Origin: Brevundimonas mediterranea | Lineage (GTDB): Bacteria > Pseudomonadota > Alphaproteobacteria > Caulobacterales > Caulobacteraceae | Direction: 5' to 3' | Assembly (NCBI RefSeq): GCF_011064825.1 | Contig: NZ_CP048751.1 | Coordinates: 3,162,001-3,226,000, forward strand | DNA: 64,000 nucleotides | Shown: one piece after another, positions 54,361-64,000 of the stretch | How positions within the stretch are numbered: position 1 is the stretch's first letter | Layout of the letters: every line of letters begins with the position of its first letter | The notes under the pieces: model-generated | What the model was told of the DNA's origin: nothing | The model's input: only the letters and a program-made list of their open reading frames with translations | Database searches by the model: none | Program-made: the position numbers and the translations under genes

Positions 54361-55181
54361 CACCATCCTCCCGAAGCGCCGCCGCCGCCGAAGCTTCCGC
54401 CGCCGCCGCCAAATCCGCCGCCGCCGCCGAAGCCGCCGCCCCCTCGACCGGCGTTTCTCAAAGCCTCCGACGCCGCCCAGATCAGTATGGGGGTGACGCC
54501 GTCGCGACGATGACGACGCCCGCGTCCGCCCGAACCGATCGCGCCGACCAAAAAGATGGTGAAGATCAAGCCGATGATGACAACAGGCAGGATCACCGCG
54601 CCGCCCGCGCCCTCTGGTTCGGTCGCCGCGGCCGCCGCCCGCGCCTGGGCCTCGGCCGGATCCAGCTCCAGCTGGGTGATCAGGGCGTCCACGCCCCTGA
54701 CGACGCCTGTCTGATAGTCGCCGTCGCGGAAGGCCGGCAGGATGTCGTCGCGGATGACCATGGACGAGAAGGCGTCGGTCAGGATCGGCTCCAGCCCGTA
54801 CCCGACTTCGATCCGCACCTTGCGTTCGGTCGGGGCGACGATCAGCAGGGCGCCATTGTCGCCCTCCTTCTGTCCGATGCCCCAGGCCCGGCCCAGCTGA
54901 TAGCCATAGTCCTCGATCTCCTGATCCTGCAGGCTGCGGACCGTGACCACCACCAACTGGTCGCTGGATCGGGCTTCCAACGCGGCCAGCTTGTCGGTCA
55001 GCGCCTGTTCGGTCGCCGTATCCAGCAGATCAGCCTGATCGACCACGCGTCCGGACAGGGGCGGAAAGTCGAGCTTCGTCTGCGCCGTCGCCGGCACGGC
55101 GAACAGCAGGACGGCCATCAGACCGAACAGACTGGCGACGACGCCCGCTGGACGTCCTGTCCGAACGGGGCGAAGGCTCAC
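54360..55181 (-). CDS. YgcG-family TPM domain protein
   Basis: A 273-aa protein with a signal peptide, a periplasmic TPM domain (LDFPPLSGRVVDQADLLDTATEQALTDKLAALE...VRIEVGYGLEPILTDA), a C-terminal membrane helix (VILPVVIIGLIFTIFLVGAIG) and a Gly/Phe-rich tail ending in GGGGASGGW. The start is GTG, overlapping the lemA stop. It is the middle gene of the lemA-ygcG-TPM operon found in many bacteria. Confidence 0.92.
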   Translation of the reverse strand: MSLRPVRTGRPAGVVASLFGLMAVLLFAVPATAQTKLDFPPLSGRVVDQADLLDTATEQALTDKLAALEARSSDQLVVVTVRSLQDQEIEDYGYQLGRAWGIGQKEGDNGALLIVAPTERKVRIEVGYGLEPILTDAFSSMVIRDDILPAFRDGDYQTGVVRGVDALITQLELDPAEAQARAAAAATEPEGAGGAVILPVVIIGLIFTIFLVGAIGSGGRGRRHRRDGVTPILIWAASEALRNAGRGGGGFGGGGGFGGGGGSFGGGGASGGW

Positions 55182-55855
55182 GGGGCGGGCGGGGTCGAGC
55201 CCGGCGCGACCGGCGCGGCGCCGCCGCCGGGCGTGGCGGCCGGAGCGCCGTTCAGGTTGAAGTTCACCTGGGGCGCCGACTGGGCCTCCGCCGTGGCGGT
55301 GAACAACTGCATCGGTTGCGATCCGCTATGCACCGTCTTGGCCCAGATCACGTTCGGGAAGGTGCGCAGGGTGGTGTTGTAGTCGCGCACGGCCTCATTG
55401 TAGTCGCGGCGCGCGATGGTGATCCGGTTTTCGGTGCCTTCCAGCTGGGACTGCAGGGTCAGGAAATTCTGATTGGCCTGAAGCTGGGGATAGGCCTCGA
55501 CCGAGACCAGCAGGCGCGACAGGGCGCCGGACAGCTGGCCCTGAGCCTGCTGATATTGCTGGAAGGCCTGCGGATTGCTGAGGTCGGCGGCCGAGACATT
55601 GACCGAGGTGGCGCGGGCGCGGGCGTTGATCACGTCCGTCAGGGTGGTGCGTTCCTGGATCGCCGCGCCCTGGACGGTGGCGACCAGATTGGGCACCAGG
55701 TCGGCGCGACGCTGGTACTGGGCCTGGACATCGGCCCAGGCCGCCTCGGCCCGTTCCTGCTTGGTCGGAATAGTGTTGTAGCCGCAGCCGGTGACGGCGG
55801 GCGCCGCGACGAGAACGGTCGTCAGAGCCAGAGCGCGAGCGTTGAAGCGAGCCAT
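55178..55855 (-). CDS. LemA family protein
   Basis: A 225-aa LemA protein. An N-terminal lipobox-like segment (PAVTGC) is followed by the helical LemA core (AEAAWADVQAQYQRRADLVPNLVATVQG...NRITIARRDYNEAVRDYNTTLRTFPNVIWAK). The C-terminus is a Pro/Ala-rich tail. LemA proteins are coupled with TPM-domain membrane proteins; their function remains unclear. It is the first gene of the three-gene operon. Confidence 0.93.
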   Translation of the reverse strand: MARFNARALALTTVLVAAPAVTGCGYNTIPTKQERAEAAWADVQAQYQRRADLVPNLVATVQGAAIQERTTLTDVINARARATSVNVSAADLSNPQAFQQYQQAQGQLSGALSRLLVSVEAYPQLQANQNFLTLQSQLEGTENRITIARRDYNEAVRDYNTTLRTFPNVIWAKTVHSGSQPMQLFTATAEAQSAPQVNFNLNGAPAATPGGGAAPVAPGSTPPAP

Positions 55856-55916
55856 GGATTTTCCCCTGTCGGCGATTGCGCCGGTGCGGCGACTATCGCC
55901 TCAGGACCGCAACGCT

Positions 55917-56840
55917 TCAAGCGTCCAATGGCTCCGGTTCGACGCCGATCGAGCGACAGGCCGCCGAATAGGTGTTGGCCAGCAGGCAGGCGATGGTCAT
56001 GGGGCCGACGCCGCCGGGGACGGGGGTGATGCGTCCGGCGATCTCGACGGCTTCCTTGAAAGCGACGTCGCCGACGACGCGGGTCTTTCCCTCCGCCGCC
56101 TTGACCGGGTCGGCCGAGGGAACGCGGTTGATGCCGACGTCGATCACGGTCGCGCCCGGCTTGATCCAGTCGCCCTTGATCATCTCCGGCCGGCCGACGG
56201 CGGCGACCAGGATGTCGGCGGTGCGGCAGAGGGCAGGCAGGTCGCGGGTCCTGGAATGGGCGATGGTGACGGTGCAGCTTTCGCCCAGCAGCAGTTGCGC
56301 CATCGGCTTGCCGACGATGTTGGACCGGCCGACGATGACGGCGTTCAGGCCCGTCAGATCGCCCAGTTGGTCCTTCAGCAGCATCAGACTGCCCAGGGGG
56401 GTGCAGGGGACCAGGCCCGGCAGGCCGACCGCCAGGCGTCCGGCGTTGACCACGTGGAAGCCGTCCACATCCTTGTCGGGATCGATGGCGTCCAGCACGA
56501 CCGATGAATCGATGTGTTTCGGCAGGGGCAGCTGAACCAGGACGCCGTGGATGCCGGCGTCGGCGTTCAGACGGGCGATCAGGGCCAGAAGCTCGTCCTG
56601 GGTCGTGGTCTCGTCCAGACGGTGCGTATCGGACCGCATGCCCGCGCGCAGGGTCGTCTCGCCTTTGTTGCGAACATAGATCTGGCTGGCGGGATCCTCG
56701 CCGACGATGACGACGGCCAGGCCCGGCTTGACGCCCTGGCTGGCTTCCAGACGCGCGGCGGCGGCGGCGACGCGGTCCACCAGGTCGACCGAAAAGGCCT
56801 TGCCGTCGATCAGGGTCGCGCGTGCGGGCTCGGCTGACAT
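55917..56840 (-). CDS. folD: Bifunctional methylenetetrahydrofolate dehydrogenase/cyclohydrolase
   Basis: Interconverts 5,10-methylene- and 10-formyl-tetrahydrofolate with NADP. The 307-aa protein has [61 protein letters not shown] and [11 protein letters not shown], the family hallmarks. One-carbon units from histidine degradation could enter here, although the hut pathway encoded nearby releases formate rather than formimino-THF. Confidence 0.96.
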   Translation of the reverse strand: MSAEPARATLIDGKAFSVDLVDRVAAAAARLEASQGVKPGLAVVIVGEDPASQIYVRNKGETTLRAGMRSDTHRLDETTTQDELLALIARLNADAGIHGVLVQLPLPKHIDSSVVLDAIDPDKDVDGFHVVNAGRLAVGLPGLVPCTPLGSLMLLKDQLGDLTGLNAVIVGRSNIVGKPMAQLLLGESCTVTIAHSRTRDLPALCRTADILVAAVGRPEMIKGDWIKPGATVIDVGINRVPSADPVKAAEGKTRVVGDVAFKEAVEIAGRITPVPGGVGPMTIACLLANTYSAACRSIGVEPEPLDA

Positions 56841-56930
56841 GGGGAAGACTCCGGGGGGATGAGGATGCGGCGATTTACAGCCGTCATGGTTCGGCGTCTA
56901 TGATCCGTGACAAACTCCGGAGTGTTCTTG

Positions 56931-58760
56931 ATGAAGCGTTCGTCCCTCGTCGCCGCCGCCAGCGCCCTTGCCCTCGCCTGGGCCGCCTCGCCCGCCTTGG
57001 CTCAGGACGTTCAGGGCCTGCGCATCGGGGCTGCGGTGGATGGCGCATTGACCGAGACGGACGCGGCCACGACCGGCGAGGACGCCTATCGTTATGACGC
57101 CTACCGATTCGAGGCGCGTGCGGGGCAGAGGCTGGAGGCTGTGCTGAGGTCCGACGCTTTCGACGCCTATCTGGCCATCTATGCCGAAGGCGACGACGAA
57201 CCGCTGGCCGAAGATGACGACGGCCTGGGCGAAGGCACGGACGCCCGGCTGCGCTTCACGCCGGAAACCAGCGGGACCTACGTTCTGCGCGCCCGCACCC
57301 TGGCCGGGCTGGAAGGCGGGGGCTACAGCCTGTCCCTGCGCGAACGCCCCGCGCCCCCGCGCGCACCGCGTCCGGTCGGCCTTCGCGTCGGTGATGAGCG
57401 AGCCGGGACGCTGACGGACCGTGATCCGGAACAGGAAGACGGCGGCCGTTACGACGCCTACAGCTTCCGCGCCTCTGCAGGTCAGAGGGTGATCGTCACC
57501 CTGGAGTCCGAGGCCTTCGATCCACTGGTTCGCGTCGGCCGGATGAACGGGGCCGACTTCGCCGAACTGGCTCAGAACGACGATGGACCCGACGACGGAC
57601 TGAACTCGCGCCTCGTCTTTACCGCCCCGACGGCTGGGGAATATCTGATTCGCGTCACCGCCATCAGGGATGGGGAGGGCGCCTACACCCTGGGCCTGTC
57701 GGAAGCGCCGCCTGCGCCGCCGGCCAAGCCCATCGCCGTCGGCGACAGCATTGACGGGAATCTGAACGATGAGACGGGACTGAACGACGACGGCCAGCGC
57801 ACCGAATTCTATCGGTTCACGGCTGAGGCGGGCCAGCGCGTCGCCATCGAGATGTCGTCGAAGGATTTCGACACCTATCTGACCCTGCGCCAGGCGTCGG
57901 ACAATTCGATTCTCGATCAGGACGACGACGGCGCCGGTTCCGGCACGGACTCTCGTATCGTCCGGACGCTGGAGACGGCCAGCGACTATTTGATCGAGGC
58001 GCGCGCCCTGGGCGATGACGGCGAAGGCCGTTTCACCCTCAAGATCAGCGAAGTCGCCCCGCCCCCTGCGCCGTCTGCGATCACCTTTGGCCAGACCGTG
58101 GAAGGCGAGATCACGCCCGAAAAGCCCCAGAACGACGAGGGCAAACACTATGACGCCTATGTATTCACCGGCCAGGAAGGCCAGCGCGTCCAGGCCGTTC
58201 TGCGATCCGGCGATTTCGACGCCTATCTCGAGATCAGCGCCGCCGACGGCGAGTTTTCCGCCCTGTCGAGCGATGACGACGGGCTGGGCGAGGGCACGGA
58301 TTCGCGTCTGAACTTCACCCTGCCGTCGTCCGGCGACTACATCCTGCGGGCCTCTCCGCTGTCGAACGAGGGGAAGGGGCTCTATTCGCTGGCGTTGATC
58401 GATCGCGGCCCGGAGCCCAAGCCGGGCAGTATACTGGTCGGCGCGACGGCGCGCGGCACGCTGAGCCTTTCCGACGCCCTGATCGACGGGGGCGCCTATT
58501 ACGACGCCTATCGGTTCCAGGCGAAGAAGGATGAGAAGCTGCGGATCACCCTGGTCTCCAACGCCTTCGACGCCTTCATCGACCTGGGCGAGGACGGCGA
58601 GGACTTCACCAGCCTGGCCACGGACGACGACGGTCTTTCGGACACCCACGCCAAGCTGGACTGGACCGCGCCGGAAGACGGCTGGTTCGTCGTCCGAGCT
58701 CGGTCGTTGGGCCCGAATGAGACGGGCGCCTATGCCCTGACCGTCGAACGCCAGCCCTGA
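56931..58760 (+). CDS. Secreted protein with five pre-peptidase C-terminal (PPC) repeats
   Basis: A 609-aa protein with a signal peptide (to about ALAQ, residue 24) and five tandem beta-sandwich domains of about 115 residues. Each has the pattern YDAYRF.A..GQRV...L.S..FDAYL, an acidic DDDGLGEGTDSRL loop, SG.Y..RA and a Pro-rich spacer. These match bacterial PPC domains, usually C-terminal parts of secreted proteases. No catalytic domain is present, so it is probably an extracellular binding or adhesion protein, perhaps calcium-loaded through the acidic loops. Confidence 0.88.
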   Translation: MKRSSLVAAASALALAWAASPALAQDVQGLRIGAAVDGALTETDAATTGEDAYRYDAYRFEARAGQRLEAVLRSDAFDAYLAIYAEGDDEPLAEDDDGLGEGTDARLRFTPETSGTYVLRARTLAGLEGGGYSLSLRERPAPPRAPRPVGLRVGDERAGTLTDRDPEQEDGGRYDAYSFRASAGQRVIVTLESEAFDPLVRVGRMNGADFAELAQNDDGPDDGLNSRLVFTAPTAGEYLIRVTAIRDGEGAYTLGLSEAPPAPPAKPIAVGDSIDGNLNDETGLNDDGQRTEFYRFTAEAGQRVAIEMSSKDFDTYLTLRQASDNSILDQDDDGAGSGTDSRIVRTLETASDYLIEARALGDDGEGRFTLKISEVAPPPAPSAITFGQTVEGEITPEKPQNDEGKHYDAYVFTGQEGQRVQAVLRSGDFDAYLEISAADGEFSALSSDDDGLGEGTDSRLNFTLPSSGDYILRASPLSNEGKGLYSLALIDRGPEPKPGSILVGATARGTLSLSDALIDGGAYYDAYRFQAKKDEKLRITLVSNAFDAFIDLGEDGEDFTSLATDDDGLSDTHAKLDWTAPEDGWFVVRARSLGPNETGAYALTVERQP

Positions 58761-58800
58761 CCGCCGCATCCGGGCCACGATCCGGTCCTAGGCGAGCCGA

Positions 58801-59844
58801 ATGACCGACGCCATTTCGCCCGGCGCCCTTGGCCGCAAGGATCAGCACCTCGACGTGGTGCTGTCCGGGCGTGGTCGGCACGCCCGCGACGCCGGGTTCG
58901 ACGCGATCCGGTTCGTGCACGAGGCCCTGCCGGATCTGGATCACGACAAGATCGACCTGGGCGCCGACTTCCTGGGGCGCCGATTGAAGGCGCCCCTGCT
59001 GATCAGCGCCATGACCGGCGGTCCGGCGCGGGCCGAGGCCGTGAACGCCCGTCTGGCCGAGGCGGCCCAGCACCTGGGAATCGCCCTGGCGGTCGGGTCC
59101 CAACGCACGGCTCTGGAAGAGGGGGCCAGCGGCGGCCTGGACATGGGGCTGCGCCACCGGGCGCCCGACACCCCCATCCTGGCCAATATCGGCGCGGCGC
59201 AACTGACGCGGGGGTTCGGTCTGGACGAGGCGCGGCGGGTGATCGAGATGATCGGGGCGAACGCCCTGATCGTCCATCTGAACCCGCTTCAGGAAGCCTG
59301 TCAGCCCGAAGGCGATCGCGACTGGTGGGGCGTCGGCGCCGCACTGGAAGCTCTGATCCGCAGGATCGAGGTTCCTGTGGTGGTCAAGGAGACCGGGGCC
59401 GGCCTGTCGGGCCGAACCGCGCGCCGCTTGATCGACATGGGCGCCGCCGCCGTGGATATCGCCGGCGCGGGCGGTTCGAACTGGGCGCTCATCGAGGGCG
59501 AGCGGGCGACGGATCCCGGCGACAGGGCCCACGCCGCCGCCTTTGGCGACTGGGGCATGCCGACGGCGCGGGCCATCGTTGATGTGCGCCGGGCCTGTCC
59601 AGACGCGGTCGTGATCGGTTCGGGCGGCGTGCGCGACGGTCTGGACGTCGCGCGCGCGATCCGCCTTGGGGCCGACATCGCGGGTCAGGCCGCCGGCGTC
59701 CTGTCGGCGGCGATGGTGTCGACGGAAGCGGTGGTCGCCCACTTCCAACTGGTCATGCGCCAGTTGAGAACCGTCTGCTTCTGCACGAATTCCGCTAATC
59801 TTTCAGCCCTGCGCCGGGCGCCGCTTCAGCCGCTGGACGAATAG
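58801..59844 (+). CDS. fni: Isopentenyl-diphosphate delta-isomerase, type 2
   Basis: FMN-dependent isomerisation of IPP to DMAPP, feeding isoprenoid and carotenoid synthesis. The 347-aa TIM-barrel protein has [51 protein letters not shown] and a late [18 protein letters not shown]-phosphate segment. It lies 40 bp after the PPC gene and is the only isoprenoid gene in the window. Confidence 0.95.
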   Translation: MTDAISPGALGRKDQHLDVVLSGRGRHARDAGFDAIRFVHEALPDLDHDKIDLGADFLGRRLKAPLLISAMTGGPARAEAVNARLAEAAQHLGIALAVGSQRTALEEGASGGLDMGLRHRAPDTPILANIGAAQLTRGFGLDEARRVIEMIGANALIVHLNPLQEACQPEGDRDWWGVGAALEALIRRIEVPVVVKETGAGLSGRTARRLIDMGAAAVDIAGAGGSNWALIEGERATDPGDRAHAAAFGDWGMPTARAIVDVRRACPDAVVIGSGGVRDGLDVARAIRLGADIAGQAAGVLSAAMVSTEAVVAHFQLVMRQLRTVCFCTNSANLSALRRAPLQPLDE

Positions 59845-59855
59845 AGGTCAGCGAC

Positions 59856-61385
59856 CTATGCGGACGGCAGCAGGTCGTGCGCGAAGAGGCGATACCGTCC
59901 CGCACGCACGCCGTCGGTCGCCCTGGCGATATCCGGCGCGAAATAATGGTCGCTGGCGTAGGGCGCGGCCGCCTCACGCACGACGGTGACGACCTGTTCC
60001 AGCAGGGGCGAACTGGTCAGGGGACGATGGAATTCCAGCCCCTGGGCCGCCGCCAGCAACTCGATTCCGACCACGGTCGCCGTATTCTCGGCCATGTCCA
60101 GCAGCCGCCTGGCGCCGTGGGTCGCCATGGAGACATGATCTTCCTGATTGGCGCTGGTGGGAACCGTGTCCACGCTGCACGGATGGGCCACCATCCGGTT
60201 TTCGGCGACCAAGGCCGCCGCCGTGACCTGGGCAATCATGAAGCCTGAGTTCAGGCCGCTTTCCTTGACCAGGAAGGCCGGCAGTTCGCTCATCTTCGGA
60301 TCGACCAGGATGGCGGTCCGGCGTTCGGAGATATTGCCGATCTCGCACAGGGCCATGGCGATCTGATCGGCTGCAAAAGCAACGGGTTCAGCATGGAAGT
60401 TTCCACCGGATATGACATCCCCGTCCTCGATGAAGACCAGGGGATTGTCCGTCACGGCGTTGGCCTCGCGTTCCAGCGTCGCGGCCGCCGTGGTCAGGAC
60501 GTCCAGCACCGCCCCCATGACCTGGGGCTGACAGCGCAGCGAATAGGGGTCCTGCACCTTGGCGCAGTCGTCGCGGTGGCTGTCGCGGATGGCCGAACCC
60601 GCCATCAGGGTCCTGAGCCGTGCGGCCACGGCGATCTGACCGGGTTGACCCCGAAGGGCTTGGATGCGGGCGTCGAACGGCGCGTCCGATCCCTTCAGGG
60701 CGTCGACCGACAGGGCCCCCGCCGCCACGCCGGCGGCGAAGACCGCCTCGGCTGCGAACAGACCCGCCAGGGCCAGGGCGGTCGAACACTGTGTCCCGTT
60801 CAGCAGCGCCAGCCCCTCCTTCGGGCCCAGGACCAGAGGCTTGAGCCCGGCCCGCTCAAGTGCGGCCTCGGCCTCCAAGGTCTGGCCTTTGCACCGGGCC
60901 TCGCCGACGCCGATCAGGACGCAGCTCATATGGGCCAGAGGAGCCAGATCGCCCGAGGCCCCGACCGAGCCCTTGGACGGGATGCAGGGCAGGATGTCGG
61001 CGTTGACGAGCGCGATCAGGGCCTGGAGGGTTTCGCGCCGAACGCCCGAGGCGCCGCGTGACAGGGAGGCGATCTTCAGCACCATCAGCAGTCGCGTCAC
61101 GCTGTCCGGCAGCAAGGGACCGACCCCGCACGCATGGCTGAGCACCAGGTTCCGCTGCAAGGTCTCCAGATCGGCGGACGCGATGGAGGTGTTGGCCAGC
61201 AGGCCGAATCCGGTGTTGACCCCATAGACGGTGCGCCCTTCGGCCACGATGGCGGCGATGGTCGCGGCGCCCCTGTCCACATCGGCCCAGGCCTCGGGCG
61301 CCACAGCGACCGTCACGGGGCCGTCCAGGACGCCGCGCAACTGGGCCAGGGTCAGGGGCGAACGGCCGAGGGTCAGGGTCGTCAT
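59856..61385 (-). CDS. hutH: Histidine ammonia-lyase
   Basis: First step of histidine use: removes ammonia to give urocanate. The 509-aa protein has the self-processing MIO triad A143-S144-G145 in [18 protein letters not shown]-type regions (GLALLNGTQ) and the C-terminal DQEDHVSM equivalent (NQEDHVSMA). ATG at 61385 is chosen; it lies 6 bp after the hutU stop, so they form one unit. Confidence 0.97.
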   Translation of the reverse strand: MTTLTLGRSPLTLAQLRGVLDGPVTVAVAPEAWADVDRGAATIAAIVAEGRTVYGVNTGFGLLANTSIASADLETLQRNLVLSHACGVGPLLPDSVTRLLMVLKIASLSRGASGVRRETLQALIALVNADILPCIPSKGSVGASGDLAPLAHMSCVLIGVGEARCKGQTLEAEAALERAGLKPLVLGPKEGLALLNGTQCSTALALAGLFAAEAVFAAGVAAGALSVDALKGSDAPFDARIQALRGQPGQIAVAARLRTLMAGSAIRDSHRDDCAKVQDPYSLRCQPQVMGAVLDVLTTAAATLEREANAVTDNPLVFIEDGDVISGGNFHAEPVAFAADQIAMALCEIGNISERRTAILVDPKMSELPAFLVKESGLNSGFMIAQVTAAALVAENRMVAHPCSVDTVPTSANQEDHVSMATHGARRLLDMAENTATVVGIELLAAAQGLEFHRPLTSSPLLEQVVTVVREAAAPYASDHYFAPDIARATDGVRAGRYRLFAHDLLPSA

Positions 61386-61390
61386 GGAGG

Positions 61391-63055
61391 TCAGGCCTTC
61401 AGGCTGGGGAGGTTCAGGCCGTGTTCGCGGGCCGCAGCGCGGGCGATGTCGTAACCGGCGTCGGCATGGCGCATGACGCCCGTCGCCGGATCGTTCCAAA
61501 GCACGCGCTCCAGCCGCTGCGCCGCTTCCGGCGTGCCGTCGGCGACGATCACGACGCCCGAATGCTGGGAATAGCCCATGCCGACCCCGCCGCCGTGGTG
61601 CAGCGAGACCCAGCTGGCGCCCGAGGCGGTGTTCAGAAGCGCGTTGAGAAGGGGCCAGTCCGACACAGCGTCCGATCCGTCCATCATGGCCTCGGTCTCA
61701 CGGTTCGGGCTGGCGACCGAGCCGGAGTCGAGATGGTCCCGGCCGATCACGATCGGTCCCGACAATTCACCGGACGCCACCATGTCGTTGAACATCAGGC
61801 CCGCCCGGTGGCGCTCTCCCAATCCAATCCAGCAGATTCTCGCCGGAAGTCCTTGGAAGGCTATACGTTCGCCGGCCATGTCGAGCCAGCGATGCAGACC
61901 TATGTTGTCCGGGAACAGCCGCTTCATCGCCGCATCGGTCTTGCGAATATCGTCCGGATCACCGGTCAGGGCCGCCCATCGGAACGGTCCGATCCCGCGG
62001 CAGAACAGGGGGCGGATATAGGCGGGGACGAAGCCGGGAAAGTCGAAGGCGTTCGTCACCCCTTCGTCAAAGGCGACCTGACGGATATTGTTGCCATAAT
62101 CGACGACAGGAACCCCCGCCGACTGAAAGTCGAGCATGGCGCGGACGTGGGCCACGATGGAGGGGCGGGCGGCCGCCGCGACCGAGGCGGGTTCGCTGGC
62201 CCGCTTGTCTTCCCACTCGGCGACGGTCCAGCCGGCCGGCAGATAGCCGTTCACCAGGTCATGGGCGCTGGTCTGGTCCGTCACCAGATCCGGCCGCACG
62301 CCGCGCTTGACCATTTCAGGCAAGATATCAGCAGCGTTTCCCAACAGGCCGACAGATATAGGTTTTCCAGTCCGATTTGCGTCTTCGATCAGGGCCAGGG
62401 CTTCGTCCAGGCTCTGGGCGGCCACATCAAGATAGCGTGTCTTCAGCCGCATCTCGATCCGGCTTTGCTGGCATTCCACCGCCAGGCAGGACGCCCCCGC
62501 CATGGTCGCGGCCAAGGTCTGGGCCCCGCCCATACCCCCCAGGCCTGCGGTCAGGATCCATTTTCCGGACCAGTCGCCGCCGTAATGCTGGCGGCCCGCC
62601 TCCATGAAGGTCTCATACGTGCCTTGGACGATGCCCTGGGTGCCGATGTAGATCCAGGATCCGGCCGTCATCTGGCCGTACATCATCAAGCCCTTGCGAT
62701 CGAGTTCCGAGAAATGCTCCCAGGTCGCCCATTTGGGCACGAGGTTGGAGTTGGCGATCAGGACCCGGGGCGCATCGGCATGGGTGCGGAAGACCCCGAC
62801 CGGCTTGCCGGACTGGACCAGCAGGGTCTCGTCGGCCTCCAGCGTCTTCAGGGTCTCCACGATCCTGTCGAAGGCGGCCCAATCGCGCGCCGCCTTGCCG
62901 ACGCCGCCATAGACGACAAGATCCTGAGGGCGTTCAGCCACTTCGGGATCAAGATTGTTCATCAACATTCGCATGGCCGCCTCGGCCGCCCAGGTCTTGG
63001 CCGTCCTTTCCGATCCGCGCGGGCTTCGGATGACGCGAGCGTTGGGCTGGTTCAT
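61391..63055 (-). CDS. hutU: Urocanate hydratase
   Basis: Adds water to urocanate using tightly bound NAD. The 554-aa protein has the family length and motifs [33 protein letters not shown] block, [12 protein letters not shown], and the late [15 protein letters not shown] with the conserved cysteine. ATG at 63055 overlaps the hutG stop. Confidence 0.97.
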   Translation of the reverse strand: MNQPNARVIRSPRGSERTAKTWAAEAAMRMLMNNLDPEVAERPQDLVVYGGVGKAARDWAAFDRIVETLKTLEADETLLVQSGKPVGVFRTHADAPRVLIANSNLVPKWATWEHFSELDRKGLMMYGQMTAGSWIYIGTQGIVQGTYETFMEAGRQHYGGDWSGKWILTAGLGGMGGAQTLAATMAGASCLAVECQQSRIEMRLKTRYLDVAAQSLDEALALIEDANRTGKPISVGLLGNAADILPEMVKRGVRPDLVTDQTSAHDLVNGYLPAGWTVAEWEDKRASEPASVAAAARPSIVAHVRAMLDFQSAGVPVVDYGNNIRQVAFDEGVTNAFDFPGFVPAYIRPLFCRGIGPFRWAALTGDPDDIRKTDAAMKRLFPDNIGLHRWLDMAGERIAFQGLPARICWIGLGERHRAGLMFNDMVASGELSGPIVIGRDHLDSGSVASPNRETEAMMDGSDAVSDWPLLNALLNTASGASWVSLHHGGGVGMGYSQHSGVVIVADGTPEAAQRLERVLWNDPATGVMRHADAGYDIARAAAREHGLNLPSLKA

Positions 63056-63873
63056 GTCTGGCTCTCGGCGAAGGCGATACAGGCGGTCAGGACGCGGTGC
63101 AGGTTTCGACGCATCGCCTCGGCCCGCTCCGGCTCATAGGGACTGGGCCAGTTGTCGGGCGACAAAGGGCTCGCCGGGTCGACCATGTAGCCCCGGTCCG
63201 CCAGTTCCATCTGGATAGCGTGAACGCCGGCGTGAGGCCGGCCGTAGTGACGCGTGGTCCAGCCGCCCTTGAACCGGCCGTTGACGATCAGGCTGGAGCC
63301 GCTGATCGCGCAGGCGGCCTCGACGGCCTGGGTCAGTTCGGGGGCGCAGGTGGTCCCGTCGTTGTCGCCGATGTTGAACTGGGGCAACTCGCCGGCGAAC
63401 AGCCGCGGGACGACAGAGCGGATCGAATGGGCGTCATAGAGGACGACGGGGCCACGGGCGCGCAGCCGGTCGATCTGGGCCTTCAGCTGGGCATGATAGG
63501 GATCAAACCAGGTCGCTCGACGCTCTGCGATCTCGGCCGCATCGGGCGCTTCGCCGGCCCGATACAGGGGCTCGCCGTCGAAGGTCTCGACCGGGCAGAG
63601 GCCCGTGGTGGTCATGCCGGGATACAGGGACACGCCGGATGGATCGCGGTTCACGTCTATGACGCTGCGAGAAACTGCGGTGCGCACCAGAGTGGCGCCC
63701 AGATCCACGGCGAAATCATAGAGCCGATCCACCCACCAGTCGGCGTCCTTGCGCGCCAGCCAGGGGGATCGAAACCGCGCCATCAGAACGTCCGGGATTT
63801 CGGTCCCCGTGTGCGGCAAGCCTATCACCAGCGGCCCCGAGCCCTCATGGACGGTCAGCCAGTCACGCGTCAT
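63052..63873 (-). CDS. hutG: N-formylglutamate deformylase
   Basis: Hydrolyses N-formyl-L-glutamate to glutamate and formate, the last step of the HutF-type histidine pathway. The 273-aa FGase-family protein has [46 protein letters not shown] and [14 protein letters not shown] at 63873 with a GAGGGAGG site is chosen. The pairing with hutF indicates the five-enzyme route through formylglutamate. Confidence 0.94.
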   Translation of the reverse strand: MTRDWLTVHEGSGPLVIGLPHTGTEIPDVLMARFRSPWLARKDADWWVDRLYDFAVDLGATLVRTAVSRSVIDVNRDPSGVSLYPGMTTTGLCPVETFDGEPLYRAGEAPDAAEIAERRATWFDPYHAQLKAQIDRLRARGPVVLYDAHSIRSVVPRLFAGELPQFNIGDNDGTTCAPELTQAVEAACAISGSSLIVNGRFKGGWTTRHYGRPHAGVHAIQMELADRGYMVDPASPLSPDNWPSPYEPERAEAMRRNLHRVLTACIAFAESQT

Positions 63874-63906
63874 CTCGGCCTCCCTCGCCAAATCGATCCG
63901 TCGTGG

Positions 63907-63920
63907 TATGTCTAGACATA
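63907..63920. promoter_or_regulatory. Palindromic operator in the hut divergent promoter (HutC-type)
   Basis: TATGTCTAGACATA (63907-63920) is a perfect 14-bp palindrome between hutG (-) and hutF (+). It resembles GntR-family HutC sites, which derepress in the presence of urocanate. Confidence 0.6.
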
Positions 63921-63947
63921 TTGATCGCAACAAGACGGACCTGTCCA

Positions 63948-64000
63948 GTGAGCCTTGAGTCGCAGCCTGTGGATCGCACCCTCTGGTTCGAGGCCGCCCT
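63948..64000 (+). CDS. hutF: Formimidoylglutamate deiminase HutF (5' end only)
   Basis: Only the first 17 codons are in the window. The reading VSLESQPVDRTLWFEAAL contains LWFEAAL, the typical HutF N-terminus (amidohydrolase fold). GTG at 63948 is the likely start; GTG at 63969 is also possible. HutF deiminates formimidoylglutamate to formylglutamate, the substrate of HutG encoded divergently. The call is supported by context but rests on few residues. Confidence 0.65.
   Translation, partial: MSLESQPVDRTLWFEAA

Noticed and set aside
54370..54450. A GCC-type repeat tract that looks like a microsatellite
   Set aside because: It is simply the coding sequence of the Gly-rich C-terminal tail of the YgcG-family TPM protein.
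56898..58778. Long minus-strand frame opposite the PPC protein
   Set aside because: Codon periodicity and domain repeats support the plus frame; the antisense frame shows no domain.

Overview
The window is a 64 kb piece of a high-GC alphaproteobacterial chromosome, almost certainly from Caulobacterales and most like Brevundimonas. The evidence is a PopZ-type polar organiser directly before valS, a TipN-like polarity scaffold, promoter-like boxes of the Caulobacter type (TTGCAC plus GCTATATC), a GTTC-N7-GTTC LexA box and a HutF/HutG histidine pathway. Coding density is very high. The genes fall into many short operons, often joined by ATGA start/stop overlaps. The only mobile element seen is one IS110/IS1111-type insertion sequence. 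No phage, CRISPR array or defence island was seen.

Layout. 0-5.4 kb: exported MsrB, a small membrane protein coupled to PHA synthase, a lipoprotein and recJ. 5.4-11.4 kb: five tRNA genes (Glu, Pro, Arg, Asn, Cys) scattered among a double cold-shock protein, a DUF192 lipoprotein, an NDUFS4-like subunit, trhO, and a SpoU-type RNA methyltransferase gene split by the insertion sequence. 11.4-18.1 kb: a Pcm-like protein, tolC, popZ, valS and tlyA. 18.2-24.2 kb: a glycine-zipper protein, a TrmA/RumA-type methyltransferase, a radical SAM protein behind an SOS box, a YceI lipoprotein and a cytochrome b561-YceI fusion. 24.2-31.1 kb: fabD, a rhomboid protease, fabG, acpP, fabF, mltG, yicC and gmk. 31.3-40.4 kb, minus strand: lptF, lptG, lptD, surA, pdxA, rsmA and an aminotransferase, an outer-membrane biogenesis operon. 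40.6-47.6 kb: pepA, holC, two I78-like lipoproteins, a LysR/pirin divergent pair, a prolyl aminopeptidase, a DUF423 protein and an MFS carrier. 47.6-56.8 kb: a degenerate peptidase-C15-like protein, the TipN-like scaffold, a phospholipase D protein beside an EEP-family enzyme, a LemA/TPM operon and folD. 56.9-64 kb: a five-repeat PPC secreted protein, type 2 IPP isomerase, and the hut genes (hutH, hutU and hutG on minus; hutF divergent and cut by the window end).

The most interesting region is the insertion sequence at 9058-10415. Removing it restores a continuous 271-aa methyltransferase frame. Its 246-bp non-coding right end carries one 8-nt word identical to the target flank up to the crossover, and a second 8-nt word identical to the element's own circle junction. 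This is the pattern expected of a bridge/seeker RNA that guided this insertion. Other points of note are a calcium-loop-like insert in TolC, a composite SOS operator, five copies of TGAACG before the glycine-zipper gene, and a TrmA/RumA-type enzyme lacking one iron-sulfur cysteine.
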